Positions 49,493 to 58,220 are shown, counted from the stretch's first letter. The stretch: 64,000 bases of DNA from CALKCV01 sp964609515 (GCA_964609515.1 CAZSTZ010000002.1:51120-115119), one strand, 5' to 3'. Notes: generated from the letters alone by a model not told the origin. Program-made: numbers and translations.

Positions 49493-50674
49493 TTAACTTT
49501 GAGACAAACGTCGAACCGGTGCCCCTCCTAAAAGTTTGTGGGTATCCGCTAACAAAGAAGGTATTTTAGCAGCATGAGGACTGCTTGCCAGACATTGACC
49601 CAGGTTATATTTACCTACTCCAGCGGCATTTTGACCGGGAAACCAGTGACCGCCATTGCCCAAAAGGTTGTACCGCATCTGGCCATACTCTACCATGTCA
49701 TAAGCGATCGCCAAATTCCTCAACCACAAAATCGTCGGGATATTAATATTCCCAGGAGTTTCTTCTGGGGCGGGCAAACCCAACTCCCAAGTTTTCAGCC
49801 AATCTTCCCCCAAAGTAGCGATCGCCTCCTCCTCCAACCGCGCCAAAATTGGCGGCAGGACTTCCTCCGCCCGATCCAACAATTCCAAAGTTTTTAGGTG
49901 TTCGTCAAAATCCGTCGGTCGCGATGCCCCCACGCTCAAAGTATGCACCTGCTGATGGTTCAAGCAAAACAAATCGTTAAACACCATCGGACTGAGAGGA
50001 TGACATAAGTCTATCAGCTTTTGGGGCGGCGCGTATAATTGCCCCCCCTTATCCGAGGGACTGATAATAAAAACCCCCATATCGTGGCGGTTTGCAGCCT
50101 CGACAGCCCGCCAATTATCTTGAAAGATGTAGTACCAGTGGAGGTTGACGTAATCAAACTCGTCGGTTTCTATGGCCTCGATAATAACATCGGTACTACC
50201 GTGAGTAGAAAAACCGATAAATCGAACCCTTCCTTCAGCCTGCCACTGCCTCGCCACCTCCAGACAGCCCCCCGGTTTAACCGTGTCTTCCAGCAGTTCG
50301 TTAGTATTAATGCCGTGTATTCCCAACAAGTCCACATAGTCCAACCCCAAAAACCCCATTGAGCGATCGAACTGCTGTTTAAACTCTTGAGGATCGCTTT
50401 TAGGTTCCACCTTAGTCTGGACTATCAATTTTTCCCGAGGCAATTTTGGTAAAATCCTCCCCAGTTGCATCTCGGAAGTCCCATATCCCCGGGCCGTCTC
50501 GATGTGATTGATGCCAACCTCCAGGGCCCGGCGAATAATAGCTTCTACATTTTGCTGGTTTGTCTGCGGGATTTTCTCCGGCGAAACGTGTTTCCAGGAA
50601 TGCTGATATCTCATCCCACCGCAGGAGAAAATCGGCATTAATAATTCGGTTCTGCCAAAGCGTCGATATTGCAT
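49493..50674 (-). CDS. Aldo/keto reductase
   Basis: A 393-residue protein: MQYRRFGRTELLMPIFSCGG, NHIETARGYGTSEMQLGRIL with the Asp/Tyr region altered to ETARGYG, the lysine in LIVQTKVEPKSD, and RFIGFSTHGSTDVIIEAIET with the His. The C-terminal extension (about residues 290-393) is longer than in simple aldo/keto reductases, as in the YdhF/ferredoxin-like subgroup, but no iron-sulfur Cys cluster is visible. It would reduce aldehydes or ketones with NADPH. The usual catalytic Asp appears as Glu in HIETARGYG. The ATG at 50674 is chosen. Confidence 0.87.
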   Translation of the reverse strand: MQYRRFGRTELLMPIFSCGGMRYQHSWKHVSPEKIPQTNQQNVEAIIRRALEVGINHIETARGYGTSEMQLGRILPKLPREKLIVQTKVEPKSDPQEFKQQFDRSMGFLGLDYVDLLGIHGINTNELLEDTVKPGGCLEVARQWQAEGRVRFIGFSTHGSTDVIIEAIETDEFDYVNLHWYYIFQDNWRAVEAANRHDMGVFIISPSDKGGQLYAPPQKLIDLCHPLSPMVFNDLFCLNHQQVHTLSVGASRPTDFDEHLKTLELLDRAEEVLPPILARLEEEAIATLGEDWLKTWELGLPAPEETPGNINIPTILWLRNLAIAYDMVEYGQMRYNLLGNGGHWFPGQNAAGVGKYNLGQCLASSPHAAKIPSLLADTHKLLGGAPVRRLSQS

Positions 50675-50726
50675 GGTTGGGCAATTAACAATTAACAATT
50701 AACAACTAACAATTAACAACTAACAA

Positions 50727-51200
50727 TTAGCAGTTTTTAAAATTCGTTTGGGCTAGGGGACCGTAATATTCGCAAGCTGCTCGATCGTAAGCGATCGCTG
50801 CTTCTTTTTCATCCTCAAAATACCCCAAACGGAAGTGTTTTTTATTCACCTTAATTTCTGCTATCCAGATTTTCTTTTCCTTAGCCCAATAAACCCCCCG
50901 ATATTGAGAAGAATGTGCCACATTTTTCTTTCTCTTGTGCATTCTGGCGCTGCCTTTTTCCAACCATAAATTTTCGCGGCGATTATCCAGTTTATTCCCA
51001 TTTAGATGATAAACGGATATGCCCTTGGATGCCTCGGCAACTACCCGATGCATATAAACGGTAGTGCGTTTGCCGTTTTCCGTCACAGTTCGACCTGCAA
51101 ACCCATCCATTAAATACCATTTATATTGAGATAATTCCTCGAATTTTTCATCGTCAACTATCGCCACTTCACCCCGGGTAATGACAATTTCTTTAGACAT
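50727..51200 (-). CDS. HNH endonuclease with AP2 DNA-binding domain
   Basis: A 157-residue protein. Residues 1-90 form a homing-type HNH domain: VDDEKFEELSQYKWYLMDGF, VYMHRVVAEASKG, VYHLNGNKLDNRRENLWL. Residues 95-157 are an AP2 domain: SSQYRGVYWAKEKKIWIAEI, FRLGYFEDEKEAAIAYDRAA. Such HNH-AP2 proteins are homing endonucleases that spread by cutting DNA; AP2 binds DNA. Here it stands free, not in an intron or intein. The usual Asp-His of the HNH motif is Tyr-His (VYHLNG), which may weaken catalysis. The ATG at 51200 is chosen over an upstream extension without conserved sequence. Confidence 0.85.
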   Translation of the reverse strand: MSKEIVITRGEVAIVDDEKFEELSQYKWYLMDGFAGRTVTENGKRTTVYMHRVVAEASKGISVYHLNGNKLDNRRENLWLEKGSARMHKRKKNVAHSSQYRGVYWAKEKKIWIAEIKVNKKHFRLGYFEDEKEAAIAYDRAACEYYGPLAQTNFKNC

Positions 51201-51489
51201 TTTGTTCGGCCACCCTATTGTCGTACAACCATAAACCCTATAAATAGAGTTTATAAGAAAAATCAATCTTGGTTTTCCCTTCTTCATTTTATTGGGAAAT
51301 GCTGCTAGGGACAACAACTAAAGGGTCGCACCCCACACAGACTTTTTACGAACTAACAACTATTGTGGCCTTGAAACCGCACTAAAAACACCTCTCGAAG
51401 CAAAAATACGACATTTGGCGTATTGACATTTCCTAAAAACTACTATTTAATTAAGAGAGTTCAAAACAAAACTACTTCAGGGTGAAAAA

Positions 51490-51684
51490 ATGAGTGGATT
51501 GTTATTGGTCATCTTAGGGTACTCCACCGCATCTTACATCGGCTCAGGTTCTATCTGCTATTTATTGAGCAAAGCACTTTTAAGCAGTAACAATCTGCAA
51601 AAGTTAGTTAAACTTTGGGTTTTATTTTTATGGCCTCTTTGGATTATGAAAGAAATTAATCAGGATGTTAAAACAAGTTCGTAA
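51490..51684 (+). CDS. Small membrane protein
   Basis: A 64-residue protein with two hydrophobic segments (LLLVILGYSTASYIGSGSIC and LVKLWVLFLWPLWIMKEI) and a short charged tail. Upstream TTGACA (51423) and TATTTA (51444) form a weak promoter with a 15-bp spacer, and CAGGGTGAAAAA precedes the ATG. No family recognised. It may be a small stress- or thylakoid-linked protein; a spurious frame is possible but the codons and hydrophobic pattern look real. Confidence 0.5.
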   Translation: MSGLLLVILGYSTASYIGSGSICYLLSKALLSSNNLQKLVKLWVLFLWPLWIMKEINQDVKTSS

Positions 51685-52098
51685 TTGTCATGGCGAGGCG
51701 GTGGGAAAACGAGTTAACTTCTAGGGAAAAACATTTTGAGTAGCGACGTTACAATCTCTCTTTAAGGCAAGAGGGAAAAGGCAAGAGGGAAAAGGCAAGA
51801 GGCAACAGATGGGAGTTTCATAGTTTTAACTGACTTTTTAATTTATTAAAACTCGCTTTTGGGATTGCTATAAATCTTTATTTCGTCCCTTTTTCTCTCT
51901 TCCCCTTTTGCCTCTTGCCTCTTGCAAGCATACCTTCTTCAAAGATTGCCACGGGGGGTTTAACGATGAAACCAAGAATTTAACTCTTACCAACCCCCCC
52001 TCGCAATGACTCAAAACCTTAATTTAAAGCGCTAAAGCGCTTACTACGAACTTCTAAAAATATAGCGCTAAAGCGCTTACTACGAACTGCTAAAAATC
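51685..52098. repeat. Repeat-rich spacer before rpiA
   Basis: No gene. It holds GAGGGAAAAGGCAA heptamers (51763-51805), TTGCCTC heptamers (51908-51923), and two AAGCGCTAAAGCGCTTACTACGAA palindromes, broken here as AAGCGCTAAAGCGCTTACTA at 52026 and TAGCGCTAAAGCGCTTACTA at 52062. Confidence 0.75.
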
Positions 52099-52809
52099 TT
52101 AAGAAATTTCCCTGACAACGGGCTTTCCGTCCTTAATTTCTCCAACTAAAATCGTAGTGGCGACCCCTACAAACAAGCCATTTTCTAACACGCCGGGAAT
52201 GTTATTTAAAGTCTTCTCCAACTCGGCAGGGTTATCGATGGAATCAAATTTGACATCTATTACCATAAGGCCCTGATCTGTAATCACAGGTCCGGCCTTC
52301 TTGACCCCCATACGCAGTTGGGGCTTGCCTCCCAGCTTCTCAATGGCCCGCATCACCGGGGTTATGGCCATCGGCAAGACTTCCACGGGCAGTAAAAAGG
52401 TGGAACCGAGTTTATCTACCATCTTGGAACTATCCACCACCACAATAAATTCTTCGGCCAGGGCATCGACAATTTTTTCTCGGGTATGGGCCGCGCCGCC
52501 GCCTTTGATGAGATTTTTCTGGGGATCTACTTCGTCGGCCCCGTCAATAGCGATGTCGATCCGATCTACCTCGTCCAGAGTGGTTAGGGGGATGCCGTAT
52601 TCTTTGGCCAATACGGAGGACTGGAAGGAGGTGGGAATGCCTTTGATGTCTTTCAACTCGCCGCTTTTGAGGCGATCGCCCAAAAATTGAATCATAAAAG
52701 CGGTGGTCGAACCGGTTCCGAGTCCGACGATGTTGCCAGACTGGACGCGATCGGCAGCAACTTTACCGACCTGCTGTTTCATCAATTTGGCTGTATCTTG
52801 TTCGCTCAT
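52099..52809 (-). CDS. rpiA: Ribose-5-phosphate isomerase A
   Basis: A 236-residue RpiA: VGLGTGSTTAFMIQFLGDRL, TSFQSSVLAKEYGIPLTTLD, IDIAIDGADEVDPQKNLIKG, GGGAAHTREKIVDALAEEFI, VVVDSSKMVDKLG. It interconverts ribose-5-phosphate and ribulose-5-phosphate, needed for the Calvin cycle and the oxidative pentose phosphate pathway. Complete and typical in length. It is divergent from the TPR/SPINDLY gene across only 60 bp, so the promoters must overlap. Confidence 0.96.
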   Translation of the reverse strand: MSEQDTAKLMKQQVGKVAADRVQSGNIVGLGTGSTTAFMIQFLGDRLKSGELKDIKGIPTSFQSSVLAKEYGIPLTTLDEVDRIDIAIDGADEVDPQKNLIKGGGAAHTREKIVDALAEEFIVVVDSSKMVDKLGSTFLLPVEVLPMAITPVMRAIEKLGGKPQLRMGVKKAGPVITDQGLMVIDVKFDSIDNPAELEKTLNNIPGVLENGLFVGVATTILVGEIKDGKPVVREIS

Positions 52810-52869
52810 GGTTTATCGTCCTAAAATTATCAGCACTGTTAACTTTACCTTGCTTCGAGCCACAAGAAA

Positions 52870-55800
52870 ATGCCATTATCAGCTAAACCAGAAACAGCAG
52901 AACAGTATTTCCACGCCGCCAACGAGTTAAAAGAAAGCGGAGAACTCTACACGGCAATGGTCGCCTACCAACAAGCTTTGGCCATGAAGCCGGACTATGC
53001 GGAAGCTCATAAAAAACTGGCAGAGGTTTACATCCAGCAAGGCAAACTCTCTGGGGCGATCGCTTCCTGCGAAAAAGCTTTGAAAATTAATCCCAATTTC
53101 GCCGCCGCCTACCTGACTCTTGGCAATGCCTACCAAAGTCAAAAACAATTTCAACTCGCCATCGATGCTTACTCCCAAGCAATAGCTATTCAACCGAATT
53201 TTGCCCAAGCTCGTGCTAATCTCGGTAGCGTTTATTATCAGCAAGGGCAGTTAGAATTGGCGGTTTTTTCTTATCAAAAAGCTTTGGAAATTAATCCCAA
53301 ACTGGCTTCGGTTCGTTTGATGTTGGGTAATGTTTTGACTCAACAAGGTCAGCTAGCAGCAGCAACTTCTTCCTATCAAACCGCCCTGGAACTTCGATCG
53401 CAAAATCCTCTGGTTAATTTTAAGTTGGGTTTGATTTTTGCTCGACAAGGGGATATCTCGACTGCCAGGAAATGCTATCAAAAAGCTTTGCTGAAACAAC
53501 CTAATTATTTTGAAGCTTATCGGGAATTATATCGGTTAGAAAAATCGTCGTTCAGCGAGGAGGAAATTAGGGCTTTTTTCTCTCGGTGGCAGCAGTTTGT
53601 TGAGGGCGATCGCTCTTTATCTCTGGAGGCGATCGATAACTATTTCAATTCTTTAAAAACTTCCGCCACCAACAACTATTTAAAACTAGAAACCGAAACG
53701 GATACCGATGGACAAACCGAAACGGAAATAGACGAAGAAAGGGGCATCCAACCGGAAACGGTTCGCTTCACCCCCACCGATGAAGTCGCTAGCTTCGATA
53801 AAGAAACCGACACTATTTTATCTGGTAGCGAGGGGATAGAAACGGCAGATACTAGAGAAAAAATTACTACTTTTAACTTGCAACCTTCCCCAGAACCATC
53901 TGGGGCAACTATTATAACTGTATCGGATGCAGATATTTATAGGCAGCGAGCAGATGCTTACCTCCGTCAAGGTCAATTAATAGAGGCGATCGCTGCTTCC
54001 AAACAAGCGTTAAAATTTAAGCCTGACGATGCTGGCAGTTACATCAATTTAGGTAACGCTTTCTACAGGCAAAACAAGCCGGAAGCCGCCCTTCGTTCCT
54101 ATTTACGCGCCGCAGAATTAGAACCAAATATCCCCGAAACTTATGCTAATATTGGCAGCGCTTATTCTCAGTTAAAAAAAGATGACGAAGCAATTTTTTA
54201 TTACCAAAAAGCTTTGGCAATTAAATCGGATTTAGTGGGAGTTTATTGGAATTTAGGCAAGATTTATCAACATCAAGCTAAAGTCGATGAAGCGTTAGAA
54301 AATTGGGAAAAAGCTTTTGACTTGCAACCGAATTTAGTTGACGATAATTTTCATTTTTGTTTGGGAAATACTCTGTTTAAAATGGGGAAACGAGAGGCGG
54401 CGATAAGGAGCTATCAAAGAGCGATCGCGCTCAACCCCCAAAACGCACAAGCTTATGGCAATTTAGCTAATTTATATTCCCAAGAAAGGAACCGAGACGA
54501 GGCGATTAAATATTATCAAAAAGCCTTACAACTAGACCAAAAATTACATAGCTTGCATTACCAATTAGGCAATAACTATTTGCTGAAAGGGAAAAACGAC
54601 GAAGCCATTTTAAGTTTCCGAGAAGCTTTAAAGTACAACCCAAATTATGCCGATATTTATGCCAATTTGGCCGGGGCTTATGCCAGTAAAGGTTTGTTAC
54701 CAGAAGCGATAGAAAATTATCAACAAGCTTTAGTTTATAAACCGAATTGGGCGGAGATTTATTGTCGCATCGGACATATTATTAAACAGGAGAAACACGG
54801 GGAAGCGATCGCTCTTTTTGAGAAGGCGATCGAACTGAAACCAGACTACATCGAAGCCCACCAGCAATTATGCGATATCCTCAGCCATACTACTAACTTA
54901 ACAAAAGCCAGAGAAGCGGCTGATAAATATTGTCAATATTGCGGCGAGTCTGCGCCAATTTTATCTGGCGTTGCTTATCTCTTTTCCTATTTTCAATCTG
55001 GCGTAAGTTTGCAGTCTGTAGCTAAATTGAGGGAAATAGAAAATTACTGTTTCCAAAATATCGAAAAGATGCCAGCGATCGAAGTAAAACTAATCTACGA
55101 ATTGGTGTTATTTTCTATTCCCCACCTCCGCGACGACCCAGAAAAGAATTTTAGTTTTTCCAAATTAATTGCCGAGAGTTATTATCGCGATCGCCAAGAA
55201 TACACCCCCCCAAAAGTTTACCCAAAACCCCATTCCCAATTCCCCATTCCCCATTCCCCAAAAATAGGGTTTCTCTCCAAACATTACCGCCGTCATTCCG
55301 TGGGTTGGTGTAGCGAAGCAGTGATTAAAGAATTAACCAAAATTACCGAAGTCAATTTGTACGTTACCGGGCCGGTAAAGCGAGACGATATAAGCGATCG
55401 CTTCGAGAAAATCCCCCATAAATTCTATTGGCCGAAAAGCTATCCCAACGGTTTCGCTTCCTATCAAGAATTAACCGAAGAAATAGCCAAAGACAACATC
55501 GATATTTTAATCGATTTAGACTCGATGACCGTACCGGTAAACGCACATATTTTATTTCAAAAACCCGCCCCAGTTTGTCTTTCCTGGTTGGGTTTTGATG
55601 CCCCTTGTATTTCAGAAAATAATTACTTTTTATGCGACTGGCATACCCATCCTCCAGGGATGGAAAAACATTACAAAGAAAAGTTAATTAGGTTGCCAGA
55701 AACAGCGGTTGCCGTTGGCGGTTTTGAGATTCGTTCCGCAGATAGAATAGCCCTGAGAAATAGTCTGGGAATAGGCATCGACCATAAGGTATATTTATGC

Positions 55801-56355
55801 GTCGCCCCAGGGAGGAAAACCAACCCCGAAATGTTACGCGCCCAAGTAGAAATTCTGCGGCAAGTACCGGGGAGCATATTATTAAGAAAAGGGCAGGGAG
55901 ATGTGGATGTAGTTCGCTGCAGTTACAGTCAAGAATGCGAAAAATTGGGAGTTGATTTTAAGCGAATTAAATTTTTAGGACAAACGAAAACCGAGGAGGA
56001 ACATCGGGCGGTTTATTCAGTGGCAGACGTTTTATTAGATTCTTATCCTTATAACGGAGGCACTCATAATTTAGAGGCATTATGGGCTAATTTGCCAGTA
56101 ATTACTCGGGCGGGAAATCAATATCTTTCGCGGATGGGTTATTCGTTTTTAAAGAACGTCAACGTCGATGTTGGCATTGCGTGGAGTTGGGAGGAATATA
56201 CGGAATGGGGAGTGAGGTTTGCCCGAGATTTAGAGTTAAGAAATAGGGTCATAAACCAGTTAAAAATTGCCAAACAACCGGAGACTTTAGCCCCTTTATG
56301 GAACCCTGGAAAATTAGCGAAGGAAATCGTAGAACAAACGTCTCACCTGTTGTAA
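52870..56355 (+). CDS. TPR protein with SPINDLY/GT41 O-GlcNAc-transferase-like domain
   Basis: A 1161-residue protein. TPR block one spans about residues 8-245 (AYQQALAMKPDYAEAHKKLA and successors), followed by an acidic, Thr/Glu-rich linker (about 265-350), and TPR block two at about 355-690 with ten or so repeats. The C-terminal GT41 domain (about 800-1160) has GFLSKHYRRHSVGWCSEAVI, DILIDLDSMTVPVNAHILFQ, PAPVCLSWLGFDAP, FLGQTKTEEEHRAVYSVADV and LLDSYPYNGGTHNLEALWAN. Such enzymes add GlcNAc or fucose to Ser/Thr of proteins in the cytoplasm. A short insert (about residues 785-799, PKPHSQFPIPHSPK) before the transferase domain is made of AATTCCC heptamers. The start ATG at 52870 has no strong ribosome site. 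Confidence 0.9.
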   Translation: MPLSAKPETAEQYFHAANELKESGELYTAMVAYQQALAMKPDYAEAHKKLAEVYIQQGKLSGAIASCEKALKINPNFAAAYLTLGNAYQSQKQFQLAIDAYSQAIAIQPNFAQARANLGSVYYQQGQLELAVFSYQKALEINPKLASVRLMLGNVLTQQGQLAAATSSYQTALELRSQNPLVNFKLGLIFARQGDISTARKCYQKALLKQPNYFEAYRELYRLEKSSFSEEEIRAFFSRWQQFVEGDRSLSLEAIDNYFNSLKTSATNNYLKLETETDTDGQTETEIDEERGIQPETVRFTPTDEVASFDKETDTILSGSEGIETADTREKITTFNLQPSPEPSGATIITVSDADIYRQRADAYLRQGQLIEAIAASKQALKFKPDDAGSYINLGNAFYRQNKPEAALRSYLRAAELEPNIPETYANIGSAYSQLKKDDEAIFYYQKALAIKSDLVGVYWNLGKIYQHQAKVDEALENWEKAFDLQPNLVDDNFHFCLGNTLFKMGKREAAIRSYQRAIALNPQNAQAYGNLANLYSQERNRDEAIKYYQKALQLDQKLHSLHYQLGNNYLLKGKNDEAILSFREALKYNPNYADIYANLAGAYASKGLLPEAIENYQQALVYKPNWAEIYCRIGHIIKQEKHGEAIALFEKAIELKPDYIEAHQQLCDILSHTTNLTKAREAADKYCQYCGESAPILSGVAYLFSYFQSGVSLQSVAKLREIENYCFQNIEKMPAIEVKLIYELVLFSIPHLRDDPEKNFSFSKLIAESYYRDRQEYTPPKVYPKPHSQFPIPHSPKIGFLSKHYRRHSVGWCSEAVIKELTKITEVNLYVTGPVKRDDISDRFEKIPHKFYWPKSYPNGFASYQELTEEIAKDNIDILIDLDSMTVPVNAHILFQKPAPVCLSWLGFDAPCISENNYFLCDWHTHPPGMEKHYKEKLIRLPETAVAVGGFEIRSADRIALRNSLGIGIDHKVYLCVAPGRKTNPEMLRAQVEILRQVPGSILLRKGQGDVDVVRCSYSQECEKLGVDFKRIKFLGQTKTEEEHRAVYSVADVLLDSYPYNGGTHNLEALWANLPVITRAGNQYLSRMGYSFLKNVNVDVGIAWSWEEYTEWGVRFARDLELRNRVINQLKIAKQPETLAPLWNPGKLAKEIVEQTSHLL
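55220..55265 (+). repeat. In-frame CATTCCC/AATTCCC heptamers inside the TPR/SPINDLY gene
   Basis: ACCCCATTCCCAATTCCCCA then TTCCCCATTCCCC, about five heptamers, the same family as the intergenic runs at 27710, 33520 and 60000. They encode HSQFPIPHSP between the TPR and transferase regions. Confidence 0.85.
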
Positions 56356-56410
56356 AGTTCGTAGTAATCCCGGAGCGCGATTTAGATGAATTGTTGCCAT
56401 TTCGTTAGCA

Positions 56411-56474
56411 TTAAGAAACCAGGTTTTTTCAAAAAACCTGGTTTCTGGAGAATATGAAAAACCGGGTTTCTGGG
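56411..56474. repeat. AAACCAGGTTTTTT...AAACCTGGTTT and AAACCGGGTTT repeats
   Basis: Palindromic units between the SPINDLY gene and the DUF5678 gene. A near copy occurs at 57283-57345 as part of the duplicated module, and another at 58123-58180. Confidence 0.85.
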
Positions 56475-56489
56475 CAAACATTTCCGCAG

Positions 56490-56519
56490 TTGACAAAAAG
56501 GATAATTGTGGTGTAAGCT
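56490..56519 (+). promoter_or_regulatory. Promoter of DUF5678/protease module 1
   Basis: TTGACA (56490-56495) and TAAGCT (56514-56519), spacer 18 bp, about 33 bp before the start codon. It is conserved in module 2 at 57361-57390. Confidence 0.6.
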
Positions 56520-56551
56520 AGTGACAAAGCTATTTTTATTTCGGAGGAATT

Positions 56552-56800
56552 ATGAGCGATATTAGCGTCGAAGAATTGGCCGTTATTTTGGAGGAAGATG
56601 ATAAGTGGCTGACGGAAAATTACAACAAACTTATCGAGAAGTATCCAGGGCAAATGGTCGCTATTAATGATGGTAAAGTAGTTGCCGTGGGAGACCGAGA
56701 AGTTGAAGATTATTGTGCCGCACGAAAAGAGGCCGGTTTGGTAGGACCGTTACTAATCAACGTACCCCATCCCGACGATTTAGGACCGTTTTTAATTTAA
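56552..56800 (+). CDS. DUF5678 domain-containing protein, module copy 1
   Basis: An 82-residue acidic protein: SDISVEELAVILEEDDKWLT, ENYNKLIEKYPGQMVAINDG, KVVAVGDREVEDYCAARKEA, GPLLINVPHPDDLGPFLI. The W-x(n)-YPGQ-x-VAIxDGKVVAVG pattern is that of DUF5678. Function unknown. TCGGAGGAATT gives a strong ribosome site. The gene starts 871 bp before its second copy (57423), and the two proteins are about 85% identical by eye. The protease-like gene follows after 18 bp, so they form an operon. Confidence 0.8.
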   Translation: MSDISVEELAVILEEDDKWLTENYNKLIEKYPGQMVAINDGKVVAVGDREVEDYCAARKEAGLVGPLLINVPHPDDLGPFLI

Positions 56801-56818
56801 GGAAAGGGGGGAATTTTT

Positions 56819-57211
56819 ATGGCAATTATGCGTTTTACTTACAAGCTTGCAAATGGCAGTTTTCAGCCTGTAATTACCATAGGCGTGAATCTAGAAAATG
56901 ATTGGCAGCGTGTCGATTTATACGTCGATTCTGGAGCAGCTTGCAGTGTCATTAATTCTCGATTTGCCAAGAGATACGGCTTTGATTACCGTATCGGTCG
57001 TCGGACAAGTTTGCAGGTTGGAGATGGCAATCTAATTCCAGTTTATTTGCACGATTTGGAAATACAATTGGGCAGGGAAAGATTTACTTGTCCGATTGGA
57101 TTTTCTGATAGATTAGGCGTATCCTTTAACGTTTTAGGAAAGCAGGGAATTTTTGACAAGTTTAAAATCTGTTTTCTCGAACCTCAAGGAATAATTAGTT
57201 TTGAAACTTAA
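56819..57211 (+). CDS. Retropepsin-like aspartic protease, module copy 1
   Basis: A 130-residue protein with the single-domain retropepsin-like motif VDLYVDSGAACSVI (catalytic D-S-G-A at about residues 44-47), FAKRYGFDYRIGRRTSLQVG, DLEIQLGRERFTCPIGFS, and FNVLGKQGIFDKFKICF, which holds the second conserved hydrophobic-Gly element. Retropepsins act as dimers. AAAGGGGGGAATTTTT precedes the ATG. The substrate is unknown; the tight link with the DUF5678 gene suggests that the pair works together. Copy 2 (57692-58084) shares an almost identical C-terminal half, while the N-terminal half has diverged. Confidence 0.78.
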   Translation: MAIMRFTYKLANGSFQPVITIGVNLENDWQRVDLYVDSGAACSVINSRFAKRYGFDYRIGRRTSLQVGDGNLIPVYLHDLEIQLGRERFTCPIGFSDRLGVSFNVLGKQGIFDKFKICFLEPQGIISFET

Positions 57212-57360
57212 AAGGCGATGCCTTTGTTCGTAGTAATCGCGGAGCGCGATTTAGATAAATTTTTGCTTTTTAGTTACCATTAAGAAACCAGGTAATTTCG
57301 GCAAAACCTGGTTTCTGGAGAATCAGAAAAAACCGGGTTTCTGGGCGAACATTCCCGCAG

Positions 57361-57390
57361 TTGACAAAAAGGATAATTGTGGTGTAAGCT
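57361..57390 (+). promoter_or_regulatory. Promoter of DUF5678/protease module 2
   Basis: TTGACA (57361-57366), 18-bp spacer, TAAGCT (57385-57390). The surrounding 50 bp are nearly identical to the promoter of module 1, so the duplication included the regulatory DNA. Confidence 0.6.
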
Positions 57391-57422
57391 AGTGACAAAC
57401 CTATTTTTATGTAGGAGGAATT

Positions 57423-57668
57423 ATGAGCGATATTAGCGTCGAAGAATTAGCAGTTATTTTAGAGCAGGATAGCCAGTGGATGTCGGAAAATTACAACAAA
57501 CTTATCGAGAAGTATCCAGGGCAAATGGTTGCGGTTAACGATGGTAAAGTAGTTGCCGTGGGAAGGGAAGTAAGGGACTATTGTGCCGCACGAAAAAAGG
57601 CAGGTTTGGTAGGGCCGTTACTGTTATCCATACCCCATCCCGACGATTTAGGACCGTTTTTAATTTAA
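57423..57668 (+). CDS. DUF5678 domain-containing protein, module copy 2
   Basis: An 81-residue paralogue of 56552-56800. The first 15 residues and the central YPGQMVAVNDGKVVAVG are shared; differences include EQDSQWMSE for EEDDKWLTE and loss of one Asp (GREVRDYC for GDREVEDYC). The substitutions keep the reading frame and the fold residues, so both copies are probably under selection. TAGGAGGAATT is the ribosome site. The protease-like gene follows after 23 bp. Confidence 0.8.
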   Translation: MSDISVEELAVILEQDSQWMSENYNKLIEKYPGQMVAVNDGKVVAVGREVRDYCAARKKAGLVGPLLLSIPHPDDLGPFLI

Positions 57669-57691
57669 GCAAAAAAAAGAGGGTTAATTTT

Positions 57692-58084
57692 ATGGCAATT
57701 GTCAGATTTCCATACCAGCTTTTGAATGGCATTTTTCAACCTGTAATTCCCCTCGGCGTTCTGCTAAAAAATGCCTGGAGGCGTGTCGATTTTTATGTCG
57801 ATTCTGGAGCAAATTATAGCGTGGTTAGTTCTAAAGTTGCGGAGGAATTTGAGTTTAATTATCTCGCTGGCGATCGCATCAATTTACAAGTAGGAGATGG
57901 CGGTCTAATTCCAGTTTATTTGCACGATTTGGAAATACAATTAGGCAGAGAAAGGTTTACTTGTCCGATTGGATTTTCCCATCGCTTGGGCGTATCCTTT
58001 AACGTTTTAGGAAAGCAGGGAATTTTTGACAAGTTTAAAATCTGTTTTCTCGAACCTCAGGGGATAATTAATTTTGAAAGTTGA
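57692..58084 (+). CDS. Retropepsin-like aspartic protease, module copy 2
   Basis: A 130-residue paralogue of 56819-57211 with the catalytic motif VDFYVDSGANYSVV (D-S-G-A). The N-terminal half differs at many positions (FPYQLLNGIFQPVIPLGVLL, FEFNYLAGDRINLQVGDGG) while residues about 75-130 are nearly identical to copy 1 (VYLHDLEIQLGRERFTCPIG, FNVLGKQGIFDKFKICF). This uneven divergence suggests gene conversion or different selection on the two halves. The ATG at 57692 is chosen; the longer frame from 57581 overlaps the DUF5678 gene and is not needed. Confidence 0.78.
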   Translation: MAIVRFPYQLLNGIFQPVIPLGVLLKNAWRRVDFYVDSGANYSVVSSKVAEEFEFNYLAGDRINLQVGDGGLIPVYLHDLEIQLGRERFTCPIGFSHRLGVSFNVLGKQGIFDKFKICFLEPQGIINFES

Positions 58085-58122
58085 AGTTTGTTTTAGATAT
58101 ATTTTTGCCCTTTCGTTACCGT

Positions 58123-58220
58123 TAAGAAACCAGGTTTTTTGAAAAAACCTGGTTTCTGATGGGGTGAAAAAACCCGGGTTTCTGGGAGACAATTGTTAAT
58201 TATTAATTATTAATTGTTAA
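58123..58220. repeat. AAACCAGGTTTTTTG palindromes and TTAATTATTAATTA run
   Basis: Repeat units between the second protease gene and the convergent ABC permease gene; a hairpin here can terminate both transcripts. Confidence 0.75.
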
